A stretch of 36,314 nucleotides of DNA from positions 1 to 36,314 of the forward strand of contig DATFNV010000049.1 of assembly GCA_035266225.1 (NCBI GenBank). The letters run 5' to 3'. The notes under the pieces are model-generated. The model was given only the letters and a program-made list of their open reading frames with translations, did no database searches and was not told the origin of the DNA. The stretch is from DATFNV01 sp035266225 (lineage in GTDB: Bacteria > Planctomycetota > Planctomycetia > Gemmatales > Gemmataceae). Below, piece after piece: positions 8,849 to 16,494 of the stretch (position 1 is the stretch's first letter; every line of letters starts with the position of its first letter). Made by a program: the position numbers and the translations under genes.

Positions 8849-8947
8849 CCCGTCTAGCCGCCGCGCTCGTAGTGACCGCATTTATGCGGTCGCCGGGTGG
8901 ACACGACCCGATAAATCGGGTCACTACGAGCGTGGCGGCCAAACGGG
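8849..8947. repeat. Three-way-junction palindrome (family C)
   Basis: The outer arms 8849-8877 and 8919-8947 match at 26 of 29 positions. Two perfect small hairpins lie at or inside the arm junction: 8874-8891 (GACCGCAT/ATGCGGTC) and 8905-8922 (GACCCGAT/ATCGGGTC). The folded strand could alternate between a long stem and a cruciform with two tips. The outer ends resemble family B (TAGCCGCC...GGCGGCC). It lies 9 bases past the stop of the DUF1501 gene. Confidence 0.88.
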
Positions 8948-8956
8948 CGGGGGGTA

Positions 8957-10294
8957 TTACGCGACCAAATCCTTCCGCACCGACGCCTCGCGGACGATGT
9001 CGATGGGCCGGTTGCCCGGCGACATCAGCTTCTTCTCGTGGTTGATCCCGAGCAGGTGGTACACCGTCGCGGCCAGGTCCTCGACGGTGAGCGGGTCGTT
9101 CTCCGGCTCGGTGGCGGTGGCGTCGGAGGTGCCGTAGACGTGGCCGGCCTTGACGCCGCCGCCGGCCAGGACGACGCTGAACACCTTGGGCCAGTGGTCG
9201 CGGCCGGCCGTGGCGTTGACCTTCGGCGTGCGACCGAACTCCGACGACACCATCACCAGGGTGCTCTTCAAGAGGCCGCTCTGGTCCAGATCCCTGATCA
9301 GGGCGGCGAACGCCTGGTCGAACTGCGGTAGCTGGCCGGCCATGCCCTGCTTGATGCTGCTGTGCATGTCCCAGCCGCCGTAGGTCAGCGACACGAAGCG
9401 CACCCCGGCGCCGACCAATCGGCGGGCCAGCAGCATCCGCTGCCCCGCGGCGTTGCGGCCGTACTCGTCGCGCAGCTTGGCCGCCTCGGCGTTGATGTTG
9501 AACGCCTCACGCGCCTTTTCCGAACTGATGAGGCTGTAGGCCCGCTGGTAGAAGGTGTCCATCGCCACCAGGCCGTCCGCCTTCTCCTTCTGCGCGAAGT
9601 GCTCGTTGACCGTTTCGAGCATGCTCCGGCGGGTGTCGAAACGCTTGGTATCGACGCCGCCGGGCAGCGTCAGGTCTTGCACCGAGAAGTTGCCGTTGGC
9701 CGGGTCGGCGCCGAGGCTGAACGGGGCGTAGGCGCTCGACAGGTAGCCGCTGCCGGCGTAGGTCGTCGGCTGACTCGGCACGCAGACGTAGGGCGGCAGG
9801 TTGTTGCGCACGCCCAACTCGTGACTGACGATGCTGCCGAAGCTCGGGAAGACGAGGGCCGGGCTGGGGCGGTAGCCGGTGAACATGTTGTGCGTGCCGC
9901 GCTCGTGCGCCGCCTCGCCGTGCGTCATCGAGCGGCACACCGTCAGCTTGTCGGCCAGCTGCGCCGTCTGCTTGAGGTGTTCGCTGAAGAAGACGCCTTC
10001 GACCTTGGTCTTGGTCGTGCCGATTTCGCCGCGGTACTCGATGGGGGCGTACGGCTTGGGGTCGAACGAGTCCTGGTGAGCCATGCCGCCCGGCAGGAAG
10101 ATGTGAATGACCGATTGGGCCTTCGGCTCCTTGGCCGCGGCCTTCGGCTCGGCGGCGCCGGCGCGGAGGCGGAAGAAATCGTCGAGGGTCAGTCCCAGCG
10201 CGCCGAGCACCCCGACGTGCAGGAAGCTGCGGCGGCTGGGCCGGCGGAAGTGGGCCGGGTCGTCATTCCAGGTTCCGGTGACTTTCGGCGGCAT
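8957..10294 (-). CDS. Tat-exported DUF1501 protein
   Basis: The protein has 445 residues. The ATG at 10294 is chosen because AAGGAGAG lies eight bases upstream and because it places a twin-arginine signal (SRRSFLHVGVLGALG, residues 20-34) at the N-terminus. The longer open frame upstream lacks a signal. DUF1501 features are clear: a FLPGGMAHQDSFDPKP segment, HGEAAHERGTHNMFTGYRP, and the C-terminal SSEFGRTPKVN...GRDHWPKVFSVVLAGGGV. The family is distantly related to sulfatases and alkaline phosphatases, but its substrate is not established. In planctomycetes a DUF1501 gene usually follows a DUF1549/DUF1553 gene, and here it follows the one at 10537-12723. The two are predicted to be co-expressed and to act together in the periplasm. 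Confidence 0.95.
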   Translation of the reverse strand: MPPKVTGTWNDDPAHFRRPSRRSFLHVGVLGALGLTLDDFFRLRAGAAEPKAAAKEPKAQSVIHIFLPGGMAHQDSFDPKPYAPIEYRGEIGTTKTKVEGVFFSEHLKQTAQLADKLTVCRSMTHGEAAHERGTHNMFTGYRPSPALVFPSFGSIVSHELGVRNNLPPYVCVPSQPTTYAGSGYLSSAYAPFSLGADPANGNFSVQDLTLPGGVDTKRFDTRRSMLETVNEHFAQKEKADGLVAMDTFYQRAYSLISSEKAREAFNINAEAAKLRDEYGRNAAGQRMLLARRLVGAGVRFVSLTYGGWDMHSSIKQGMAGQLPQFDQAFAALIRDLDQSGLLKSTLVMVSSEFGRTPKVNATAGRDHWPKVFSVVLAGGGVKAGHVYGTSDATATEPENDPLTVEDLAATVYHLLGINHEKKLMSPGNRPIDIVREASVRKDLVA

Positions 10295-10469
10295 GTCGGC
10301 ATCTCTCCTTGGGAATGGCAGGCGGGATCCCGGGCGACGAGGGACAAATACGGCAGGGTCTATCGGCCGAGGTCGGCCGTCAGTCTCGCGTGCAGAGGGA
10401 GGTCCGAGGCGAGCGAGCCTGGCAAGGTTCTTCTCGAGGTCGGCAGGGCTCGAACTACCAACGAGGATT

Positions 10470-10498
10470 AGGCTACGGCGCTGGTCGTCGGTTGTCAA
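10470..10498 (-). promoter_or_regulatory. Possible sigma-70-like promoter for the DUF1501 gene
   Basis: Read on the minus strand, TTGACA (10493-10498, exact -35 consensus) is followed after 17 bases by TAGCCT (10470-10475, a weak -10). It lies in the 242-base spacer 10295-10536 between the DUF1553 and DUF1501 genes. That spacer holds no ORF or hairpin that I recognise. The weak -10 makes this only a candidate. Confidence 0.25.
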
Positions 10499-10536
10499 TG
10501 CCCTGGGACAAACCGGACAAACCCGTGGCATCTCCG

Positions 10537-12723
10537 TCAATCGATGTACAGGAACTCATTCACGTTCAGCAGCGCGTGGCACAGGTCGGCGACGGCGGCG
10601 GCAAACGCGGGATCGATCTTCTCCGGGGAAGCCGGCCCATTTTTCCCCTTCAGCAGCGCCGTCTCGCGGTCGAGGAAGGCGCGCATCGTCGCCCGTTCCT
10701 CGGCGTCGGGCGCCCGGCCCAGGGCGAGGCGGTGGGCGCGCTCGATCAGCTGCGCCGGGTCGGCGCCGGCTTCGGCCAGGACGCGGCCGGCGAAGGCGCG
10801 GGCGACGTCGAGCGTCACCTTGCCGTTGAGCAGCATCAGCGCCTGCGGCGCGGTGGTGGTGGCGTAGCGGCGGGCGCAGGTTTCGTTGGCGTCGGGGGCG
10901 TCGAAGGCGCCGAAGAGCGGGTAGCGCTGGTTGCGCTTGACGAAGACATAGACGCTGCGGCGGTGGCGCTCGGTGGGGTCGGCCGAGACGCGCCAGCCGT
11001 TGGTGCCGCTCAGTTCCGGCGGCAGCTCGGGGTAGACACTGCGGCCGCCGGCCTTCGGGTTGAGCAGGCCGGACACCGACAGCATCGCGTCGCGCAGCGC
11101 CTCGCCCTCCAGCCGGCGCCGATTCTGTCGCCACAGCAGTCGATTGTCGGGATCGGCCGCTTGCGGCTTCGCAATCGACATCTGCCGGTACGCCGCCGAC
11201 GTGACGATGAGCCGGTGCATTTCCTTCAGCGACCAACCGCGGGCGACGAATTCGGTCGCCAACCAGTCGAGCAATTCCGGGTGCGTCGGCGGCTCGCCCT
11301 GCGCGCCGAAATCGCTGGACGTGGCCACCAATCCGCGGCCGAAGTGCTGCTGCCACAATCGGTTGACCATGACGCGCGCCGTCAGCGGGTTGTCGCCACT
11401 CGTCAGCCAGCGCGCCAGTTCGGCGCGGCGGCCGGTCGTCCGGGCGCCGGGCTTCGGGCCGGCCACCCGCGCCGTCCGGTCGTCGAGCGCCGACAGGAAG
11501 CCGGGCGCCACCTCCTTGCCGGGGTGGCGCCAGTCGCCGCGCCGGAGCAGGTATGTCGGCGGCGCCACCGGGCCGACGTCGGTGAGGGCCATCGCCGTCG
11601 GCGGCGCCGGCGGCCGCTCATGAGCGACTTCGACCATCTGCTTTTGCAAATCCTGCCACTGCTGGCGCACCTCCGGCTTCATCGACTTGACGACTTCGTC
11701 GCCGCCGGCGCTCACCTGCTTGCCGACCATGAAGGCGATCTGCTGTTGCAGCGGCGTGCGCTTGTCCGGCGCCAACTCGAACATCTCCTGGTATTCCTTC
11801 GGGAAGCGGCGCTTGCGGCTGTCGAGGAAGCGCTGGCGGTATGGCCCTTCCAGCTCGGCCATCTTCTTGCGGAGGTCGGCCGTCTTCGCCTCCCACGCGC
11901 TCAGGTCGGCGCGGTAGCGTTCCATCTCGTCGTGCCGACCGGCGGGCAGGTCGGCGGGCTGGTAGGCGGCGAAGAACGCCTGCACGCGGTAGTAGTCTTC
12001 CTGCGAAATGGGGTCGAACTTGTGGTCGTGGCAGCGGGCGCAGCCGACGGTCAGGCCGAGCACCACCTGGGCCGTCGTGTCGGTCATGTCGTTGAGGATC
12101 TCCTGGCGGCGCTGCTCCAGGTTGACGGCGTTGTACTCGTCGGGGAAGTGACGGTTGAAGCCGGTCGCGACCAGGGCCTCGGGGTCGTCCGGGTACAGCT
12201 CGTCGCCGGCGATCTGCTCGCGCAGGAAGCGGTCGTACGGCCGGTCATCGTTCAGCGCCCGGATGACGTAATCGCGGTAACAGTAGGCGGCGGGGCGCGG
12301 GTCGTCCGCCTTGAAGCCGTCCGTCTCGGCGTAGCGGGCCAGGTCGAGCCAGAACGTGGCCCAGCGCTCGCCGTGGTGCGGCGACGCCAGGAGGCGATCG
12401 ACCTGCTTCTCGTAGGCGTCGGCGGACGGGTCGTTGACGAAGGCGTCGATCGCGGCAGGCGCCGGCGGCAGGCCGGTCAGATCGAACGACAGCCGGCGGA
12501 TGAGGGTGACGCGGTCGGCCTCGGCGGAGAAGGTCAGGCCGGCGGCTTCGAGCTTCGCCAGGAGGAAACCGTCGATGGGGTTGCGAAGGCGGGCGCGGTC
12601 CTTGACCGCGGGGACGGTCGGGCGCGCCGGTGTACGGAACGCCCAGGGCTTCTCGCCGGCGGCCGCGGGCAGCGCGGCGAGGAAGCCCAGGAGGATGCTC
12701 ACCAGCCGACCTACGCTTGCCAT
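10537..12723 (-). CDS. Exported DUF1549/DUF1553 (PSCyt2-PSD1) protein
   Basis: The protein has 728 residues. The ATG at 12723 has GGAGGT eight bases upstream and opens a signal peptide (VGRLVSILLGFLAALPAAA). DUF1549 spans about residues 45-250, with the family phrases RRLSFDLTGLPPAP (77-90), HHGERWATFWLDLARYAETDG (116-136) and CARCHDHKFDPI (228-239, a CXXCH heme-type motif). DUF1553 occupies about 400-700, with ARWLTSGDNPLTARVMVNRLW. Unlike many family members, it has no N-terminal PSCyt1 domain. It heads the minus-strand block and pairs with the downstream DUF1501 gene. The family is widespread in planctomycetes and commonly sits beside polysaccharide-degradation genes; its reaction is unknown. 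Confidence 0.95.
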   Translation of the reverse strand: MASVGRLVSILLGFLAALPAAAGEKPWAFRTPARPTVPAVKDRARLRNPIDGFLLAKLEAAGLTFSAEADRVTLIRRLSFDLTGLPPAPAAIDAFVNDPSADAYEKQVDRLLASPHHGERWATFWLDLARYAETDGFKADDPRPAAYCYRDYVIRALNDDRPYDRFLREQIAGDELYPDDPEALVATGFNRHFPDEYNAVNLEQRRQEILNDMTDTTAQVVLGLTVGCARCHDHKFDPISQEDYYRVQAFFAAYQPADLPAGRHDEMERYRADLSAWEAKTADLRKKMAELEGPYRQRFLDSRKRRFPKEYQEMFELAPDKRTPLQQQIAFMVGKQVSAGGDEVVKSMKPEVRQQWQDLQKQMVEVAHERPPAPPTAMALTDVGPVAPPTYLLRRGDWRHPGKEVAPGFLSALDDRTARVAGPKPGARTTGRRAELARWLTSGDNPLTARVMVNRLWQQHFGRGLVATSSDFGAQGEPPTHPELLDWLATEFVARGWSLKEMHRLIVTSAAYRQMSIAKPQAADPDNRLLWRQNRRRLEGEALRDAMLSVSGLLNPKAGGRSVYPELPPELSGTNGWRVSADPTERHRRSVYVFVKRNQRYPLFGAFDAPDANETCARRYATTTAPQALMLLNGKVTLDVARAFAGRVLAEAGADPAQLIERAHRLALGRAPDAEERATMRAFLDRETALLKGKNGPASPEKIDPAFAAAVADLCHALLNVNEFLYID

Positions 12724-12833
12724 GCCGTTCGACCTCCGCCCCGTCGGACGATGAGATTAGAGTACCTGTCCTCGGCGGTGTGTCCAACGGAAAACGACGT
12801 GTGGTGTGGGCGTGGCAAGAGTTCCGGGGGGAC

Positions 12834-12948
12834 GGAGTACCGAGTACGCAGTACCGAGTACCGAGTACCGAGTACCGAGTACGCAGTATCCACGGCTCGG
12901 TGTCGGGTTGGCGCTGCGCCGTACTCAGTACTGCGTACTCGGTACTCC
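12834..12948. repeat. Heptamer-repeat palindrome (GAGTACC units)
   Basis: The left side is a tandem array of seven-base units (GAGTACC, with variants GAGTACG and CAGTACC) from about 12835 to 12890. The arms 12834-12861 and 12921-12948 match as reverse complements at 27 of 28 positions. The loop of about 59 bases includes the rest of the left array. No second copy was seen in the window. Confidence 0.88.
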
Positions 12949-13044
12949 GTACCTGCCACCCGGACAACTTGCCGCGCCCTGTGGGCTGCGACCCTCGCCA
13001 TTCCTTCCGGTCACATTCGCGCGAGTCGGATCGAGGCGTTTCCT

Positions 13045-13207
13045 GGGCATGGTTCAGAAACGGGCCGTTTCAGGTGGCGCGGGTCCGTGCCCGTGCCCGT
13101 GCCCGTGCCCGTGCCCGTGCCCGATTCCAGACCGGGCACGGGCACGGGCACGGGCACGGGCACGGGCACGGGCACGGGCAGAGCGCGACCCGCGTTTGAA
13201 CCAGCCC
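13045..13207. mobile_element. 163-bp MITE-like element, copy 1, with 7-bp direct repeats
   Basis: The element starts with GGGCATGGTTCAGAAACG and ends with CGTTTGAACCAGCCC, which gives imperfect terminal inverted repeats. The middle is six CGTGCC units (13086-13121), the spacer CGATTCCAGACC, then seven GGGCAC units (13134-13175), forming a GC-rich hairpin. The sequence GTTTCCT occurs immediately outside both ends, at 13038-13044 and 13208-13214, as expected for a target-site duplication. A second copy lies in the opposite orientation at 31786-31924. It contains no protein-coding capacity, so any movement would need a transposase from elsewhere. Confidence 0.8.
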
Positions 13208-13221
13208 GTTTCCTGACGGTC

Positions 13222-13248
13222 TTGCACGCCGACCGCGTCTGCTATACC
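13222..13248 (+). promoter_or_regulatory. Weak candidate promoter for the PAS-domain gene
   Basis: TTGCAC at 13222-13227 and TATACC at 13243-13248 are separated by 15 bases, about 90 bases upstream of the ATG at 13338. The spacing is short and the -35 is poor. The mobile-like element ends only 15 bases before it. Confidence 0.22.
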
Positions 13249-13337
13249 CTTTTGCAGATTCCCCTCCCTGCCCGCCCCGGCGGCACGGCGGCCCGCCCGG
13301 AGAGGGACTCGCACCCCCCAGCAAAGGAAGGCGTCCG

Positions 13338-15989
13338 ATGCGAGGCGTCCGTCAATTCCTGCGACCCCACCGCGTTCCGCTTCTCGCCGTCGCCCTGGCC
13401 GCCGTCCACTCGCTGCTGTTCTGGTCGCTCGGGCCGCGCGTCCCCCTCGGCCTGTTCATCGCCGCCGTCATGGTCAGCGCCTGGCAGGGCGGCATGCGCT
13501 CCTCGGTCCTCGCCACGGCGCTGTCTACCCTCTTCCTGGCCGTCATCGGCCACTACCAGGCGCCCGGCCCCGGGGAAGACCTCGTCCTGCGCCTGGGCCT
13601 CTTCGTCCTCGTCGGACTCATCGCCGGCTACCTCAGCCAGCAGTGCCAGCAAGCGATCCGCGCCGTCGAACACGTCCACGACATCCTTGGCGGCAGCGGC
13701 ATCGCCATTATCTCGGCCGACACCGCTGGACAGGTCACGTCGCTCAACCCGCTGGCGCGCACCCTGACCGGGCTGGGCGAGGCCGCCGCCCACGGGCGCC
13801 CGTTGGAGCAGGTCTTCCACGTCGTCCACGGTGCGGCACGGCAGCCGCTGGCGCTGCCGGCTCCCGGCACCGCGCAGGAGTTGCCCGAGGGGGCGCTGCT
13901 GCTAGGCAGCAAAGGCGGCGAGACGGCCGTGGAAGGGACGATCGGCCCGGTGCGTGACGGCGACGGCCGGTCGGCGGGCGTGATGGTCGTCTTCCGCGAG
14001 TCCGGCGGGCGCACCCAGGCGTGGCAGGAGCTGCGGCAGCGGGCCGACCGCTTCCGCGCCCTGGCCGGCTACGCCCCCGCGGGGCTCATGGTCCTCGACG
14101 CCGAGGGGCGCTGCGTCTTCTGCAACCCCGCGGCGCAGTCGGCCTGCGCCTGCACCGCCGACGAGTCTCTCGGGGAAGGTTGGTCGCGCCACGTCCAGCC
14201 GCAGGACCGCGAGCGCCTCATCAGCGACTGGCTGAAGGCCGTCGTCAGCAAGGCCCCGTTCGCCGACGAGTTCCGCGTCGTGACGGAGCCGGGGAGCGTG
14301 CGCTGGCTCCGCGTGCGCTCGGCGCCGATGCTGGCCGACGGCGGCGACGTGCTCGGCCACGTCGCCGTCCTCGAAGAGGTGACCGACCGCAAGCGGGCCG
14401 AGGAGGCGTTGGCCGACGCCCGCCGTGAGTCCGAAGAGCATTTGCTGGAATGGTCGGCCTCGGAGAAGAAGGCCGAGGAGGCGCTGCGAACGGCCCGGGC
14501 CGAGGCCGAGGGCCGCTTGCAGGAACAGACCGCGGCCCGCACGTCGGCGGAGGAGTCGGCGCGCAGGGCGCAAGGACACCTCGAGGAGCGGGGGACGGCG
14601 CTGCGCCGAGCCGAGGAGGCGCTGCGAGCGGCGCAGGCGGCCGCGGAGCAGAGCGTGCGCGAAGAGGCGAGCCGGCGCCAGCAGGCCGAGGACGCGCTAA
14701 GGACGGCACGGGCAGAAGCGGCGGACGAACTGGGCCAACTCCACGAGCAACTGCGGCGGCTCGCGGCGGAGCGCGGATCGACCCCGGAGGAGGTGCGGGC
14801 CGCCGCCCGGCAGGTGCGCGACGCCTGGCGCGAGGAGGTCGAGGCCGTCGTCGCGATGCATCTCGACGCGCGGGCCTGTCTGGCGGAGGAACTGACCGGT
14901 CACCGTCAGGCGCTCCAGGCGACGCGCGACGCACACGAGCGCTTGCAAGCGGTGGTCGCGGAGAAGGAGGACGCCACGGAGTCGTTGCGGAACCAACTGG
15001 GGCGACTCACTGCCGAAGCCGGCGTCACGCGGGAAGCCCACGACCGTCTGCAAGCGCTGCTCGCCGACAGAGGCGGGAGCGAGGCGGCGCTGCGCAAGGA
15101 GCTGGAGCAACTCGCCGCGGACGCCGCCTCGCTCCGCGAGTCGCACGACCGGCTGCAGGAGCGGCTGGTGCAGAAGGAGGGCGATGAGGGGGCACTGCGT
15201 CAGGAACTGGACCGACTCCGCGGCGAGCCTGCGGCCCGCCGGCAGGCCGAAGAGGCCCACGAGCGCCTGCGGTCGCTGCTTGGCGAGAAGGAACAACGCG
15301 AGGAGTCGTTGCGTCAGGAACTCGACCATCTCCGCGGCGAGGCCGCGGGGCGCCGGCAGGCCGAAGAGGCCCACGAGCGCCTGCAGTCGCTGGTCGGGGA
15401 GAAGGAACAGAGCGAGGAGTCGCTGCGGAGCGAGTTGGCTCGGTTGCAGGGAGACATGGGCGAACGGCAGCGGGCGGAAGAGCGGCTGCGGCGCGAGAAG
15501 GAGTTCCTCGAAGGGGTCATCGACGGCAGCCCGGCGGGCATCTTCGCCCACGACCGCGACGGCCGTTGTCGCGTCTGGAACCCGGCCCTGGAGCGGTTGC
15601 TCGGCCGTCCCCGGGCCGACGCCCTCGGCCGGACGGCGTCGGAACTCTTCCCGCCCGGCGATGCGCCCCATCAGCCCGACGCCGGGGCCGGGCCGGCCAC
15701 CGCGGATGGCGGCGAGCGGACCGGGCTGCCGGCGGAGGTGGTCATCGGCCGGAGCGAACTGCTGGAGAGCGCCCACGCCCCGATCCGCGACCCGTCCGGC
15801 GAAGTCATCGGCGGGATGGCGCTGGTCCGCGTGCTGCCGATGGACACGACCAAGAACGGGCGGGAGGAATTGGCGCCGCCGGTACTGGTGGGGGGGGAGA
15901 GCCAACCGGGAAGGCCCACGAATGGCGACACCGGGCAGGGTATGGCACCGGTGCGCCTCGGCGAGATCGATTGGCTGGCCTTCAATTGA
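13338..15989 (+). CDS. Membrane PAS-domain sensor with long coiled coil and no visible output domain
   Basis: The protein has 883 residues. The ATG at 13338 is preceded by AAGGAAGG. Residues 12-99 contain about four hydrophobic helices, resembling the DUF4118/KdpD-like membrane sensor module. A PAS domain covers about 108-222 (ILGGSGIAIISADTAGQV...NPLARTLTG) and a second about 237-352, ending in the PAC-like LEEVTDRKRAEEAL. A very long Glu/Arg/Ala-rich coiled coil covers about 352-722, including a 38-residue tandem repeat. A third PAS domain covers about 723-848 (FLEGVIDGSPAGIFAHDRDG...WNPALERLLGR). The protein then ends without HisKA, HATPase, GGDEF, EAL or kinase motifs. It presumably signals through a partner via the coiled coil. 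The YbaK-like gene follows after 29 bases. Confidence 0.9.
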   Translation: MRGVRQFLRPHRVPLLAVALAAVHSLLFWSLGPRVPLGLFIAAVMVSAWQGGMRSSVLATALSTLFLAVIGHYQAPGPGEDLVLRLGLFVLVGLIAGYLSQQCQQAIRAVEHVHDILGGSGIAIISADTAGQVTSLNPLARTLTGLGEAAAHGRPLEQVFHVVHGAARQPLALPAPGTAQELPEGALLLGSKGGETAVEGTIGPVRDGDGRSAGVMVVFRESGGRTQAWQELRQRADRFRALAGYAPAGLMVLDAEGRCVFCNPAAQSACACTADESLGEGWSRHVQPQDRERLISDWLKAVVSKAPFADEFRVVTEPGSVRWLRVRSAPMLADGGDVLGHVAVLEEVTDRKRAEEALADARRESEEHLLEWSASEKKAEEALRTARAEAEGRLQEQTAARTSAEESARRAQGHLEERGTALRRAEEALRAAQAAAEQSVREEASRRQQAEDALRTARAEAADELGQLHEQLRRLAAERGSTPEEVRAAARQVRDAWREEVEAVVAMHLDARACLAEELTGHRQALQATRDAHERLQAVVAEKEDATESLRNQLGRLTAEAGVTREAHDRLQALLADRGGSEAALRKELEQLAADAASLRESHDRLQERLVQKEGDEGALRQELDRLRGEPAARRQAEEAHERLRSLLGEKEQREESLRQELDHLRGEAAGRRQAEEAHERLQSLVGEKEQSEESLRSELARLQGDMGERQRAEERLRREKEFLEGVIDGSPAGIFAHDRDGRCRVWNPALERLLGRPRADALGRTASELFPPGDAPHQPDAGAGPATADGGERTGLPAEVVIGRSELLESAHAPIRDPSGEVIGGMALVRVLPMDTTKNGREELAPPVLVGGESQPGRPTNGDTGQGMAPVRLGEIDWLAFN
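15237..15464 (+). repeat. 114-bp in-gene tandem duplication (38 residues)
   Basis: Bases 15237-15350 and 15351-15464 are near-identical units, each beginning CGCCGGCAGGCCGAAGAGGC and encoding RRQAEEAHERL... . A degenerate third unit of about 111 bases begins near 15462. Less similar upstream copies extend through the coiled coil. It reflects recent expansion of the coiled-coil stalk by whole-unit duplication. Confidence 0.85.
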
Positions 15990-16018
15990 GGGCGAGCCGA
16001 ACAGGTAATGGAGGGATC

Positions 16019-16483
16019 ATGTCGGCAACCGTGTTCGATCGCTTGCACGAGCGCCTGCGGACGAGCGGCATCGCCTTCACGGTGCTGCGCCACGAGCCGG
16101 TTTACACCAGCGAGCAGGCGGCGGCCGTGCGCGGCGTACACCTGGCCAGCGGAGCCAAGGCCCTCGTCCTCAAGGTCGGCGAAGCGTTCGCCCTGGTCGT
16201 CGTGCCGGCCGACCGCAAGCTCGACAGCAAGAAGGCCCGCGGCGCCCTCGGCTCTCGCTCCATTCGCTTCGCCACCCGCGAGGAGGTCGAGCAGCTCACC
16301 GGGCTGCAACCCGGCTCGATCCCGCCGTTCGGCAGCCTCTTCGGCCTGCCCACCTGGTGCGACCCGGCGCTGGGCGCCAGCGCCGCGATCAACTTCAACG
16401 CCGGCGACCACGCCATCTCCGTGCAGATGGCCTACGCCGATTACCTGACCGTGGAGCGACCCTCCCTGACCGAGGTGACCTGA
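16019..16483 (+). CDS. YbaK/ProX-family aminoacyl-tRNA deacylase-like protein
   Basis: The protein has 154 residues, the usual size of a free-standing YbaK domain. The ATG at 16019 follows GGAGGG; the longer open frame upstream overlaps the PAS gene and is not used. Family features include HEPVYTSEQAAAVRGV, then SGAKALVLKVGEAFALVVVP with the conserved Lys in the position of the deacylase active-site Lys, RFATREEVEQLTG and GSIPPFGSLFGLPTWCDPAL. Such proteins hydrolyse mischarged aminoacyl-tRNAs in trans, for example Ala- or Cys-tRNA(Pro). The exact specificity cannot be told from sequence alone. It is 29 bases after the PAS gene and convergent with the next gene, only 11 bases away. Confidence 0.9.
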   Translation: MSATVFDRLHERLRTSGIAFTVLRHEPVYTSEQAAAVRGVHLASGAKALVLKVGEAFALVVVPADRKLDSKKARGALGSRSIRFATREEVEQLTGLQPGSIPPFGSLFGLPTWCDPALGASAAINFNAGDHAISVQMAYADYLTVERPSLTEVT

Positions 16484-16494
16484 GAAGGCGAACC

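Larger units (their letters stand above)
12724..13337. other. 614-base gene-free divergent spacer with two repeat elements
   Basis: This spacer separates two genes that start at 12723 (minus) and 13338 (plus). It contains a heptamer palindrome (12834-12948) and a hexamer element with flanking direct repeats (13045-13207), plus a possible promoter near 13222-13248. Bases 12959-13037 and 13249-13337 hold nothing I recognise apart from the ribosome site of the next gene. Open frames through the repeats only encode monotonous dipeptides and are not genes. Confidence 0.8.

Noticed and set aside
8957..10540. 527-residue form of the DUF1501 protein
   Set aside because: The extra 82 residues are low-complexity and push the Tat signal into the interior; the ATG at 10294 has a strong ribosome site.
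12834..13207. CRISPR-like array made of short repeats
   Set aside because: Repeat units are 6-7 bases with no spacers, and the two halves are inverted, so this is palindromic simple sequence.
13054..13324. Open frames through the hexamer element encoding Pro-Cys, Arg-Ala or Gly-Thr dipeptide runs
   Set aside because: Six-base repeats are open in all frames; no start signal or family resemblance supports a protein.
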